From Taeniopygia guttata (lineage: Eukaryota > Chordata > Aves > Passeriformes > Estrildidae): a DNA stretch of 64,000 nucleotides. The position numbers were made by a program, and so were the translations under genes. The stretch lies in the NCBI RefSeq assembly GCF_048771995.1, contig NC_133026.1:94084501-94148500 (forward strand), read 5' to 3'. Under the pieces are notes generated by a model. The model saw nothing but the letters and a program-made list of their open reading frames with translations. It ran no database searches and had not been told where the DNA came from. Positions 10,001 through 21,856 of this stretch are shown here, one piece after another. Numbering within the stretch: the stretch's first letter is position 1; every line of letters begins with the position of its first letter.

Positions 10001-13000
10001 TTACTTTATAGCTTAGCATTTCATTGTTAATTGTCCTTTATTTTATAACCTATAACTTGTAACAAGGTTTAAGGTCCACAGTATAAGAAACTTGTTTTGT
10101 TATGGTCCTTATTCCATTTATGGGATATCATAAACTTTGCCAACATTGTTTAGAAGGATTTTAAATGTAGGCAGGTTTATCTCTTTAATAAAAACACTCT
10201 TTGATGGTAGCTTATTAACTACAAGAAATGAAAGAACCAACTCAAATAGTTTAGTTGAATATTCTCTTTGGGATACAGTAAGTATTTAAGCAGGAGGAAA
10301 TAGACTGATTAAAAGAAAGTAAGAGCAGAACTGAAACAATAGGATAAAGGTAAAGCATCACTGGCTGTTTATCTTGCTATTTGAGAATGTAAACAATCTA
10401 GGGCAGAGATGGTCCCCTGCTTTGTGTTTCCATTACTACCTCAGGGCAAAGTGTAGCACTTCAGCAGAATTAGCATGTTTTTATTGTTACCTTAATTAAA
10501 AAGGTATTTTAAATAATTACAATCCTAAGTTTGAATGAGCAAATATGTAAGAAAGCAATATGTAAGGAGCAATATTTCATTGACAGAAAAAGGATATGAT
10601 GGTTTTCAATGCTTCCTGTCACTCTATAAGCAGCTATCTCTAGTTCAAGACAGCTATTTTTCATTTCTTAAAAACGTAGTGCAGAAAAGCCAGAATGTTA
10701 CTGTCACGTCATAGTCAGTGGTGCCTGGTTATTATTGTAGCTTACTGTCATTTCTCAATATACTCCCTTAATATAACTTATCATTGCATCCCGGAAGTGT
10801 TTGCGTGGAATGGAGAGGCCCTTTCACACAATTCCCCAAATCTCCCTTCCCTACAGATATTTCTACTTCCCTGTGCAGTAGCAGCAGCAAGCCTTTCCAC
10901 CTCTTGGCTCCTTCCCACTTCACACTGCAGTTAGAAGAGTATTTCCCAGGCACCATCCTTCAAGATAACCACAACTGATGCCAAACCACAACTTGAGCAA
11001 CATTGTCCACTGTGAGAGCTTATCAACAGTGGGGTGAGATTGTGCTGGTAAAGAGGAAAAGATCCCCAAGACCCTGACTTAGGAGTTATTACCTGGATGT
11101 CCATAATCACACCTGGGTATGTAAGTGGAAGGAGATTGACTTAGAAAAGGTCCCCTTACCCAGGCAGGAGATTCTTCACAAGGATAGGTGGCTGCAGACT
11201 GTCCTCTGTACAGAGCAATGACGCCCAGCACCTTCCAGGAGCAAGGCCACAAAGGTTTGAGGTACTGTGTGAAGGAGGAGCAATAACATGGAGCCCTCTC
11301 ACCACCTCGTGGCTCATTCAGCAACCTCTCTGTACCCAGGGCTCCAAGCACTCAGGTTTTAAGTGATAAGAGAAACAAACAAGTTCTTGTCCAGTGCCAA
11401 TTCCAGTACATTGCTCTGAGTTCTGAGATAGCAGACTGTCCTATTTTTCCAAAATCAACATTGTAAATTCATTTGGTTTAATAATTAAGCAATTTTTTTT
11501 TCAGATATTAATCACACTGCAATGATGGCAGTGGTTATTTCCACCTTGATATCCTTCAGACAGCTTTTCTCAGCCCAAGTAGCATAGCTGTTGCTCAGGG
11601 ATGATTAATGGCCTCCTTTCAGGTGAGACTTTTATCCAGCTGATAACTCATAGTCATTTCCAAACAGACACACCAGAGACTGGCTTTTTGGGCTCACAGA
11701 GTAAAGCTGACACTAACTGTGCAGCACTTCGTTTATGGAGCTCTTCCAACCACCTCCTCCCACCTTTCTGTGAGGTCCAGGAATTGGCAGGGTCAGGGCA
11801 CCAGTCACTGAGGTGGTGTCCTTCAAGGCATGGTGTCCTTCCAGGCACACGTCCAGAGCACCACAAAGTTAACTCAGTTTGTCACTTCGCTGACTTCTGC
11901 ATCTCAGCCAGGTGTCCCAGGAGTGACAGTCTCCCAAGAAAGGCTTAGGAGTGTTTTTCCATTGCAGTCTGCCTGTCATTGAAGTCTCTTTGGGAGAAGG
12001 CCAAAGCAAGCTAAGGTTCTTCTCTTGACAAACACAAGCTCTTTTAAGTCTAAATTAAAAAAAAAAAAAGCTTAAATATAAGCTTTCTTAAGCTTAAATA
12101 TCTGAAAAATAAAAGAACCCACTGTTTATACATATATGACTATATATACACACACTCAAACTAATGTTGCCTCTTGCTAACAGATGTTACAACTGCAAAG
12201 CTTTTGTGACTGTGACCTCCTTAAGGAGGAGTGTGAGCTACTTTATAGCACATCTCTTCTGTTGAAATGCCACTGCCTATAACAAGGGTACAGCACCCTC
12301 CTCAGCAGCTGAAATGGCCATTGAACCAGGGCTCTGCACCTTGTGCCAGCCATGGGCCTTTCTGTGAAAAATGCAACAGCACCTCAACAAAAACAGATAA
12401 TTACAAGACTGGAGCATTTGGTTAGACAACTGGTTCCTATCCGGACATCTTAATTAAACACCTGCACCCAGGCACTGAGCCTGCTAACAACCGAGACAGA
12501 TGCATGACTAGTGGATCAGAATCTTTAACTGAGTTGCTATAAACGTAATTACAACTTCTCTGGAAAGTAGTTCTCTACTCATTCCACTCTTTCCCTACAG
12601 ACAAGTATTTTTGCTCTCTTTGTTACAGTCTTTTCAAGCAGAGAAGTTTGTCATATATTCAAAGGCCTTTCAACAAAACTATAGCATGTGCTTTGACATG
12701 GCTTAAAAGGCAATGATGGCTTTTCATTTTCAGTACTATAGAAAATCAAACATTTAGAACTAATTTTTTTATAAAGCTCCTAGCTTCTTAGAAGATGAGA
12801 GTTCTGCAAATTACTGGTTTGGATATAAGCCATTAATCCCACACTCTGAGTGTCTAAATCCTTATTTAAATTATGAAATTTTGGTTGAAATATTTGAGAT
12901 AGTTCATGAAGATACATAAAGTTTGTACCCTATCACTCACTGCACTTCAGAGGGAATTAAGTTTTATTGTAACTAAAATAGAGAAAGAGGGGAAGTCCCA

Positions 13001-13090
13001 TGGCAATATTTAAAAACGCATTTAAGTCATTAGCTATGAAATGTCAAGCACACAAACAGCTGTTAAAAGAGCAGCTCCACCATGTGCTCC
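7072..13090. other. Intergenic DNA upstream of the CNDP1 exons, no gene seen
   Basis: This AT-rich DNA contains a poly-A run near 7170. There is no CpG island and no frame with splice sites and protein-like composition. A 5'UTR exon and promoter for CNDP1 should lie somewhere here, but I cannot locate them. Confidence 0.5.
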
Positions 13091-13094
13091 TGTC

Positions 13095-13496
13095 CTCATG
13101 CCTGGAAGCCAATCTTTGAGCAGAGCACAGCAAGACCGGGAAGAAAAGCATCTTCTCTGTTGCCATTGAGCAAGAAATTAACAGATTCACCAGAAAGCTG
13201 GTTTGCACAACAGCAGCTTTAATGGGGAAAACTCTCCTCTTTTATAGACAGCTTTGACACATTCTACTTGATTGGCTAATTAACAAAAACATCTTTCTCA
13301 CAAACAGACCTTGAGAAGAAAGAAAAACAGAGTAGGAAAACACCACCTGCAAGTTGTTTATATTAACAAGTTATCATTGTTTCTCTACAACGCCTTAAAA
13401 AGTCTCTTTCTCACAAGTCCACTGTGAGAAAATTAATCTCGTTTTCTCACTTTCTGACCAAGCTGTCGCATCTACATCTTCTCCCTATTTGCAACA
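13095..13496 (-). mobile_element. Probable solo LTR of an endogenous retrovirus, minus orientation
   Basis: Read on the minus strand, the element begins TGTTGCAAATAGGGAG at 13496 and carries a TATA box (CTATAAAAGAGGAG, about 13245) followed about 25 bp later by a CATTAAA polyadenylation-type signal. That is the U3-R-U5 order of a retroviral LTR. The wording resembles passerine ERV LTRs. The 3' boundary is approximate, I found no clear target-site duplication, and no internal retroviral genes flank it. Confidence 0.6.
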
Positions 13497-14047
13497 CTCA
13501 ATGTACCCTTTCCTACAAGATGGGAAAGTGGAAGGCTGGGGAGGGAATGGTATCTTGGATACATCTTGCCTGAGTCACAAGACTTTAGGTGCTGCAGATG
13601 AGCAACTATGACAGGCTTTAGCTTCAACTATTTTTAGTGAGAGTTTCCTGACCAGGCCCCTAAAATACAAGGGTATCATCACCCACCTTAGAAAGGAGGT
13701 GCTGGGCTGTGCACACCATGCTGGGTTGAGCTTTAGGGCAGCACTTGGCTTGCAGAGCTGGTGACAGCAAGAAACCACATCCAGTGCATTGCTACAGGCA
13801 CTGCTCCAAGCTCCCCAAACATTCCAAAGGCTCATTCCAAACTGATCATCATCCAAAGCCCTCCCTAGTGCTGTTGGGAAGCCTAAACAAACAACACCAG
13901 GTTTTCAAACTCTGACTCTTAATCACAAACCTCACCAGTCTGACACACCCATTGCTTTTGTTTCTCATTCATTTGTGCAACCCCATTATAATCTTTTGAC
14001 TGTTTCTCCTGTGCTGGACAGTCAGTGGTAGAGCTGGATAACCTTTT

Positions 14048-14112
14048 ATCACACAATCATTTAGGTTGGAAAATATATTTAAGTTCAACAGTAAATCTCA
14101 ATCTATAACATG
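14048..14112 (-). mobile_element. Short degraded CR1 tail
   Basis: 'acacaatcatttaggttgga' followed by 'aaatatatttaagttcaac' resembles the reversed CR1 3' end ('aatcatagaatggttggaa...aagatcatc'). It is short and diverged. Confidence 0.5.
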
Positions 14113-15379
14113 CAATTGCATAGAAACTGCCCATAAAGAAACACTTAAAATTAAGACAAAGCATTTTTTTTCATTTCTTCTCAATATGGAAAACCCACAA
14201 TACACATGTTCTTTTGCTATGCCCCCTAGTTAGAATACAAAAAAAAAAAAAAAGAGCGCCTTTTTTTTTTCCTCATAAAGAGTTTTCAAAGAGCCACATT
14301 TCAAGGAAAAAAAAAAAAAAGCCTGAAGTAGTGTGACTGATTGCTTTTGAATTATCTCAGCATGGTGTAATCTTGTCTGAAGTTTTCATTTGTTCCTGTG
14401 ACTAGTAATTGGGCCCTAAACTGAATACCAGATTTAGCAGGATCAAGCTCTCAAATTCAGAGCACTGCAAAAACACAAAGAGAATTTTTGATCTTTAAAC
14501 TGAAAGATAAATGGATGCTATCCATGTGACATGTGACACATCAAGTACTGAAAATAAGGGGGCTGGGGAGCAGGCTTTTTGTTATTTGGTGTGTTCCTTT
14601 GCTAATAGTAAGATCTAAGTCGCTCTTAGCTTCTGCCATCTTGAAAACTCTGAATATTGACACATCTGTGAAAAATGAGTGACAGACCAAGCTTATAAAC
14701 TTATGCATTATTTGCCAATATATCTATATTTCCTGAAGTAACCAATTCTGCTTAAACACAGACTACAAAAGAGCCTTTTATACCATTTTGCTGTTGGTTA
14801 GTTTTGAGTTGCAGATTAACTTGATAGGTTTAAAGGACTCAAGATAACATATTAATTTCCATCAAGAGAGAGAAGATTATATTTGTAACAGACTGATTGC
14901 AATCTGTATTTTTACATTATAATCTTATGCAGTGTGTGAAATTAAAATTTACTATCAGAGTCTTATAAAGCAAACAAGTTTCTGAATATTTCACAATTTC
15001 AATTCACTATGACCTCTACTTTTAATTTATACCCAAACCTTAAGAACCAGCCTCTCAGCTTCACAGAGCACTTTATCATTTTATCAAACAAATTCTTTCT
15101 ATTCAGCAATGGAAAATAAAACTAATGGTGTACCAGAATTATAATTACTTTTGATGAGCACAGATTCTAGTAATTCAAATTCAAAATCAAACAAGTGCAT
15201 GTATCTAAATGTACAGATTATCAAACACTTCTGGATGCATTAGCCTTATTTCTCTGTTGATGTGTATGTATACAAGTGTGTGAAAAGACAGCTGTATTAC
15301 AGACTGCATACTAGTGAAAAAAACCCTATTTTTCTACTTAAGCCCCCTTTTTAATTTTTAGCACTATGTCTAATTATAT

Positions 15380-15640
15380 TCAGAATCCTTCTACATCTGT
15401 AAGGACTGCTGGCCTATTAGTGGTGGCAGGGAATGCGTCATTAAAATTTTCTTCCACATAAATCAAATTATTGGAAGAACCTAGATGAGCATTTATTACT
15501 GAGGCACACTCAACTCCCTCTAATGAGGTCAGAGAAGCTGAACTTATTTTGCATTTGGAAGAGATAATGCTAATCAGCACAGCTTCAAGGTGACTGCTGT
15601 GTCCCAGTAAATCTGTGTCATATTTGCACATAGATAGATG
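15380..15640. other. Candidate conserved non-coding block
   Basis: An 83-codon minus frame covers this stretch but has no family resemblance and no splice context. The sequence is non-repetitive and contains dense homeodomain/POU-like words (TGCTAATCAGCA, TTATTTTGCAT). I infer a possible enhancer-like element; only a cross-species alignment would tell. Confidence 0.2.
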
Positions 15641-18349
15641 TGGAACTACAGCACATTAAGAGAATGAAATGTATCATCTTAATTATTAATATTTTATGTT
15701 GATGACTCAATTACCTGTCATATCGTATAGGAACAATTTCACACAGTGGGAGATGTAATACAGCATAGTTTTCTGTTAATTTAATACTAAGTTTATCTTG
15801 TGTTCTGATTTTCCATGGGGAAAAAAACCCACACAGATGTGTTTGCTACATTTTCATCTATTTCTATTTTAAACCAGTCAATGCATGAACTTAACAGCAG
15901 TTAAAAACAAAATTTTATTATGCCATTTCTCAAATCCCTTTCTCAAAACTCATGAACTTAAAAAAATATTTCTGAACTGGTCTCGAGGTATTTAAATTTC
16001 ATCTATGAGTATCAGACAGCTCCAAGGAAAGCTTCCAAAAATTATATGCAGTTCTACAAGCTCTAAATTCATAGCTGGCCAAATTCTATTAAATATAATT
16101 GACAGATAAGTGCAAAGGAACATTAGCAGACTAGATACTGGAAGCTAATGATTTCTGCTGCTCTATTCTCCAGGACCATGTATTTATACATTCACTTTTA
16201 CCTCTCTCATGAAGCCCTTTAGCTCATTTCAGAGGCCCATTCTCTACCTGTGTTTCTCCCAAGCCTGTCCACATTCAAGGTATCTTTATTCACAACTATA
16301 TACTGAAATTCTGTTGTCAAGCAACAGAATTGGTAGCCCTGTGTGCCTCAGCTCCTGATGCAGTCTTCTTCCTTCTTGATTTGTATTCCTGAATCCATCT
16401 GCTCAGAATTAAAACTGCCTTAAACTAATCACAAGCAGCACTGCCTCTCCTTGTACAAAAGTTTAGGATATGGTTGGCAACACATTACAGGATATTTTGG
16501 AAATATTAACAAGATTCAAAGCTGTGCAGAAATAAATCTTTTGCTTTCTTTGTATTAATTCTCTGTTTGACAACCATTTCCTAAAAATGACACGCAGACT
16601 CTACGTATTTTGAATCTCTGTTGTATTCTTGCAGCTTTGAACTACAGCCAAGTGTTAAATACAATAGAAGAAAAACTGAAAGAGATATGCCTGGAACCAT
16701 TTCCAATTCATTTTTTCTGATGCTTTTAACTTCTGGCATTTCCACAAATTGAAAAGTTCCAGTGGATTTGCAGATATAGCTGCTCTTCTAGCCAAATTTT
16801 AACTGGTTGCTATTAACTCATATAGTAAAGGGGTTAAAGGAGAGAAATTTGGAAACAAAAAGTTACCGTCTCCCACTCTATTTAGTGTTCTTATAATGGT
16901 ACACCGACTTCCAAAAACTGAAAACTATTGCAGAGGCAACTACAGAGTAAAATTGAAGGTCATTTCCTCCTAGCAGCTCCCATGTTAGAACTACATTTTT
17001 TGTACAAAAAGCAGAAGAGACTCAATCCAGTCAACATGTAACTACCACATTGTACATCAAAAGCCTAGTGATATTCCTAGGAAACTCCATGGGTTCCCCT
17101 CGCAGGATTAGTTTCCCCTCATGTGAACAACAGGAGTTTTTCCTGAGAAAGCAGAAACAGCAGCAACAGCAGAGAATATGTGAGGCAGCAAAGGGCAGGT
17201 ATTCTGTACTCTGCTTGCACTATTAAAAATCCATCAAAAGAAACATAATTTTTACATTTAAAAGGTTTCTAATGATGCTCTGCTAAACAGTTGAAAATGA
17301 AAGAGAAAAAATTTGTCAACCTGTTACTAATACAGCAAGATAGTCTAAACCAACACCTTATTAAAGACATATTTATAAATAAATAGACATTTTACAGCAT
17401 TCCAGTTTTCAAAAGTCTTTTGCAGCCATTGTACTACTTTAACATTTAGTTTAGTTATATTGTTTCTTTCTAGAAGTCTAAGGAAGAGTTTAATAGGTGT
17501 TCTTGAAATTAAGCAGCAGAATCTCAAAATTCTACCTCCGAGCATTGAAAACAGTCCAAGGCAATACGGCATTTATTCTCAAATCTAACACTGACTCCAC
17601 TATTCACTACACCAACATTAAATCTACTAAGTACTTCAGAAGCATTGTATTTAATTTCATCATATATCTTTCCATCTATGTTGGAATTCAGGAACTGGCT
17701 ACAATTTTGCATAGCTTAACAGCTCATATTTGCAATTCCATAATTTACTCTGTCCAAAATAGCTAGTAAACAGCCCTCCAAAGGTTCACCTTTACATGAA
17801 TACATTTAGCATTTTTAGGCATGTTTTTAATTCTATTCACACATAGGCAGTAGCAGCAGCCTTCGAAAAACCCTACCTTAAATATTATTCATACACACTG
17901 CTTATGAGAAAGCTCTTTCAATACAGACCAGTGGACTGTCACTGACAACTGTGGGGCACACATTTTCACAAGCAACAGCCAACACAGAAGCATCTCTAAT
18001 AATTGAACATATTTCACTTTCAAATATTTTGGCATTTTGTGCAGTGGGTCAAATTTGTGCAGTGTTGCAACAGCATGAGGGATTGACTCTGGTTGGACTT
18101 CAAGTGGCCAGCAACACTGCTCTATTACTCCATTCCTCACCTGGATAGGGGAGAGAAAATACAATGAAAGAGTCATGGGCAGAGGTAAGGGCAGGGAGAC
18201 ATCACTCACCAGGTACCATCATGGGCAAAACAGACTGGACTTGGATAAAATAATTTATGACCAATCAAATAAGAGTATGATAATGAGAAATAAAAGCAAT
18301 CCGTGAAACATCTTCCTCTGATCCCTTCTTCCTTCCCAGGCTTAACTTG

Positions 18350-18850
18350 ATTCCCAATTCTCTATCTCCTTTACTCCAGAGGTGCAGGGAGACAGTCAGC
18401 TCATCACATCTTGGTTCTCAGTGGGCTGAGGAGCACAGCCTGTCTCACCATGATCTGGACCCTGGGCTGCAGGAGAGTCTCAGCTCTGACACCTGGAGCA
18501 CCTCGCCCCCTCCATCACCAACCTGGGTGTCCGCAGGGCTGCTTCTCTTCTGTATTCTCACTCCTCTCTTCTCTGGCTGCAATTACTCCTCCACAGTTAC
18601 TTCTTTCCCTTCTTAGTTATGTTGTCCCAAAGGCTCTACCACTGTCACTGATGGGCTCAGCCTCGGCCAGTGGTGGGTCTGTCTTGGAGCCATCTGGCAT
18701 TGGCTCTGTTGGACATGGAAGCTTCTGGCAGCTCCTCACAGCAGCCATTCCCACAGCCCTGCCCAGAACCCTCCGCACAACCCCAGTACACAGAGAGCCT
18801 GAAGAGTGACTCCATGGTGGTTATCCCAGTGGAATTATACAGGACAGCTG
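18350..18850. mobile_element. LTR-like passerine repeat
   Basis: A GC-richer island in AT-rich DNA has the wording 'gtctgtcttggagccatctg', 'ggctctgttggacatggaag' and 'cagctcctcacagcagccat', which I associate with common songbird ERV LTRs. Boundaries are approximate. The overlapping open frames on both strands look like by-products of the composition. Confidence 0.45.
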
Positions 18851-19379
18851 CCTTTGCAAAGGCAAGCACAGCACAGTAGTGGTGACAAAAAAAGCTGCTC
18901 AACTGTGCATTTGTCAAGCTAAAGGGCAGAAACATAAGAGGCCTGCAAGCTGCCTCTCTGTGACTGAAAATAAAAAGCCTGCACAGAGAGAACACTGCAT
19001 ACTGCTGCTTGAGCATCAGCAGGCCTATTTCATTAGCATGCACATTAAATTTTCCTCAAGAAATCTCAGAATCACTAAGGGTATGCAAAATGAATAGAAA
19101 AATTAATATTTAAAAGTACTAGAAAAACATGTCTCAGCATTCAGGGCTTGTCATAACCTAACTTCACAATGTAAAACTGTATGATCAAGCTAACAAGGGA
19201 CTAGAATCAAAATGACCCATTAAACTTTCCTGGGCAGCCTAAGAAGATTCTCTGAAGAGTGATTTAAAGCCCTTGTATAACTTTATTAATTATCAGGAAG
19301 GCAATTTATTCAGATGAACACCTCATAATTTAAATGCATATAACACATTAACCTATTATACTTTAATTGAATGAGTTCA

Positions 19380-19453
19380 GATAACACAAAAAGTGGTAAT
19401 GTTTTTGAGCTAATAACTATTAGCTCAAAAACATTATCACTTTTTGTATTATC
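19380..19453. repeat. Near-perfect 74-bp palindrome (36-bp arms, 2-bp spacer)
   Basis: The left arm 19380..19415 and right arm 19418..19453 are reverse complements at 34 of 36 positions, with only AC between them. The centre reads GAGCTAATA-AC-TATTAGCTC and the ends GATAAC / ATTATC. It could be a miniature inverted-repeat element reduced to its arms, or a replication-generated snap-back. It lies in intergenic DNA 3' of CNDP2. Confidence 0.9.
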
Positions 19454-21176
19454 CGACCAGAATGAACAAACTGGAATACTTTATCTATATTAGCTCTATG
19501 TTATCTCTACTCTTCACACTGCTTCAAGGTCAATATTACAGAGCTGAAACTCAAGTTTTGATTTAGTTAGTGCATGCAAACTCATTATGGGCAAACCAAA
19601 GTCTGCTTTGCAAGTTAAAAACAGTTTCAAATTAGGAAACATTGCACTGGATGAGCCTAAGACATATTACATCATAGTTGAGAATTAGGGCTGTGTTTTA
19701 ATGTGCATGCTTGTGTTTCCCAGAACACAAAAAAATAAAGAAAAATCACATTTTAAATGCCACTTAGGGCTTATTTAGGGATAATAGCTTGTAATAACTC
19801 TATTTACTCTTGTAAGTGCATATTCCATATCAAGATACATTGCCATGGATTTTACAAAGACACAAGCCATCTAGTGAGCAATGAGGGCACAAGTCCACAT
19901 TCTCAGTTATGCAGTAGATGCACCCTGAGAACAAATCCATGTTGTAGATCTTTCTCCCTTCTTGGAGTGAGAGAACTGGAAGTACAAGGAAACTAGACTT
20001 GCTGACGGCTGCATGCCACTGATCAAGAGATGTCCCAATGTCAAACTCAACAGGTAAAGCAATGCTGTGAAGTTCTGTGTTGGAAGTGCCAAGTGGCCTT
20101 TGTACACCCAGCAGACAGGCGTGTCAGACTCTGGGCTTCACTGATGCATTTTGGTTTTCATGATCAGCTCACAATTTGTCATGTCAGATACTTCTGAATA
20201 ACAGTGCTGTTGTTCAAACAACTTAGGCTAAGCAAACTCTTAACACCATGTACAAGCATTCATGGATGCCAGGTCTGAACATAGCTAACACAAAATAAAC
20301 ATTCACTCCTCAGTGTTTGTGTTCAGTGCTCACAAGAACTGACACAGGACAGTCTGACTGTACTCCAGTGCCAAGTGCAAGGGTTAATGGTACCATTTAT
20401 CTCCAGCCATCAACTTCAATGACAAACCAAAGAAACCAAAATAAGTCTTCAGTGACACCAGAAGACTCCCTAGCCCAACAGCTCTCCACCATAAAGTATC
20501 CAGATCAAGCAACAGCAAAAACCAGGTAGAAAAGATTTTTCCACCTGCTGCCCATCAAAGGGGGAATCATCCTATGCTGCTGACCTATGTCAGGACACAG
20601 GACTGTACCATGCTTTCAGAGCAAAGCACCACCACTTGAAACCTCTACCTACTTTAGGCTGCCAGTGCTGGTCACAAAACTCGGAAGCAGGAAGCCCAAC
20701 CCAGTTCAGATAGCAATCATTTAAGAGGTTTGTTTTTTCCAGAGTTTGACATAATAACAAAAGTATTAGAGTTTAACGTATCCAGTAGACAGCTTGAAGT
20801 GGATGTCAGTAGTTACTGCAACAAGCGAGCTCTTCTCTCCCTTTTTATGCCTACAAATTCCATTTGCTCCCTTACAGTATTACCAGTTATACTACAGTGT
20901 GATGACCTGGTTTACAGAGCCAAAATTAAACATTTTGAGCTAATTTTCTCAGAGAGGAGCTGGAGTTTGCAACATCAGCTTCAAGTGAAAAAATTCTTAC
21001 AGAGCCAGAGCCCAGGAATAAAAATTTGAATTCCCCACAAGATATAGCCTGTGTAGCCATGTTGCTCAACTGCCTTTATAGCCACAGAAGTGTCCCTCCC
21101 AAGTTCCCAAAATTGCTTTCCAACCCAAGCCATTATTTAAACCTTAGTAACCAAGAGGCAAACTACAGCATGATTA

Positions 21177-21182
21177 TTTATT
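21177..21182 (-). terminator. CNDP2: Candidate polyadenylation signal of CNDP2
   Basis: AATAAA on the minus strand, about 605 nt after the CNDP2 stop codon, is the first canonical hexamer I see downstream. This implies a 3'UTR of roughly 0.6 kb. Confidence 0.45.
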
Positions 21183-21786
21183 ATTCTTTTTTGGTAGTAC
21201 AAAGGCAGCTTTACAAAAATGGCCAGTAGTCACTACCACAGTGAAATCTGTTACAACCTGATTCCCTGTAAATTAAAACCTGCAGGCAGGCATCAACTGT
21301 AAGAGAAACTGCTCTTCCAAATCACTCAATCAGCAAAGGCAGATGTCTCAGTACAGCTTCGGCACATTCCAGTGTCGGTCCACAATCTTGACTACTTGTT
21401 TCCAGGACATATCCAGGATTAAGAACCTTAAATTGGCTGGAACTTCTGCCACTGCTTTGGCTGCCTAAACTGCTGAGAGTAAACCATTCCTCTTCATTTA
21501 CAGGAGAAGTAGATGAATGCAGCAAACTGAAGCAATAGAGGGATGAAGATGCAGTTCAGGACTGCTGACCTGTTAAGGAACAGTCTGTTTGTATAAAGTA
21601 AGCATTTAGAGAAGCATTTTTGGTGTATCACGTTGTTTGTCAAGTGAATTGCCCCTTTCCATCTCCCCAGCCAAAGGAGTGGAGTGTTGATAGAAAAGGG
21701 GAACCATGTTAAGACTTGGTAATTGATGACATTTTGCAAGAAAATTCAGACTTCCAATCTATAAACCAGAAGGTGAAGTGTCTAAC

Positions 21787-21856
21787 TTAGTCCTTCAGCT
21801 GGGAAACTTCATAGAGGTATGCACCAAGCATCTTCACCCCCTGGATGTAGTTGTAC
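21787..21856 (-). CDS. CNDP2: CNDP2 exon 12 (last coding exon)
   Basis: The acceptor cttcttttcag precedes [20 protein letters not shown], then KD and TAA at 21787..21789. The C-terminal SQLKD is typical of CNDP2. Confidence 0.97.

Noticed and set aside
18411-19043. Overlapping frames of about 130 codons on both strands
   Set aside because: They fall in an LTR-like repeat, with no protein family resemblance and no splice context.
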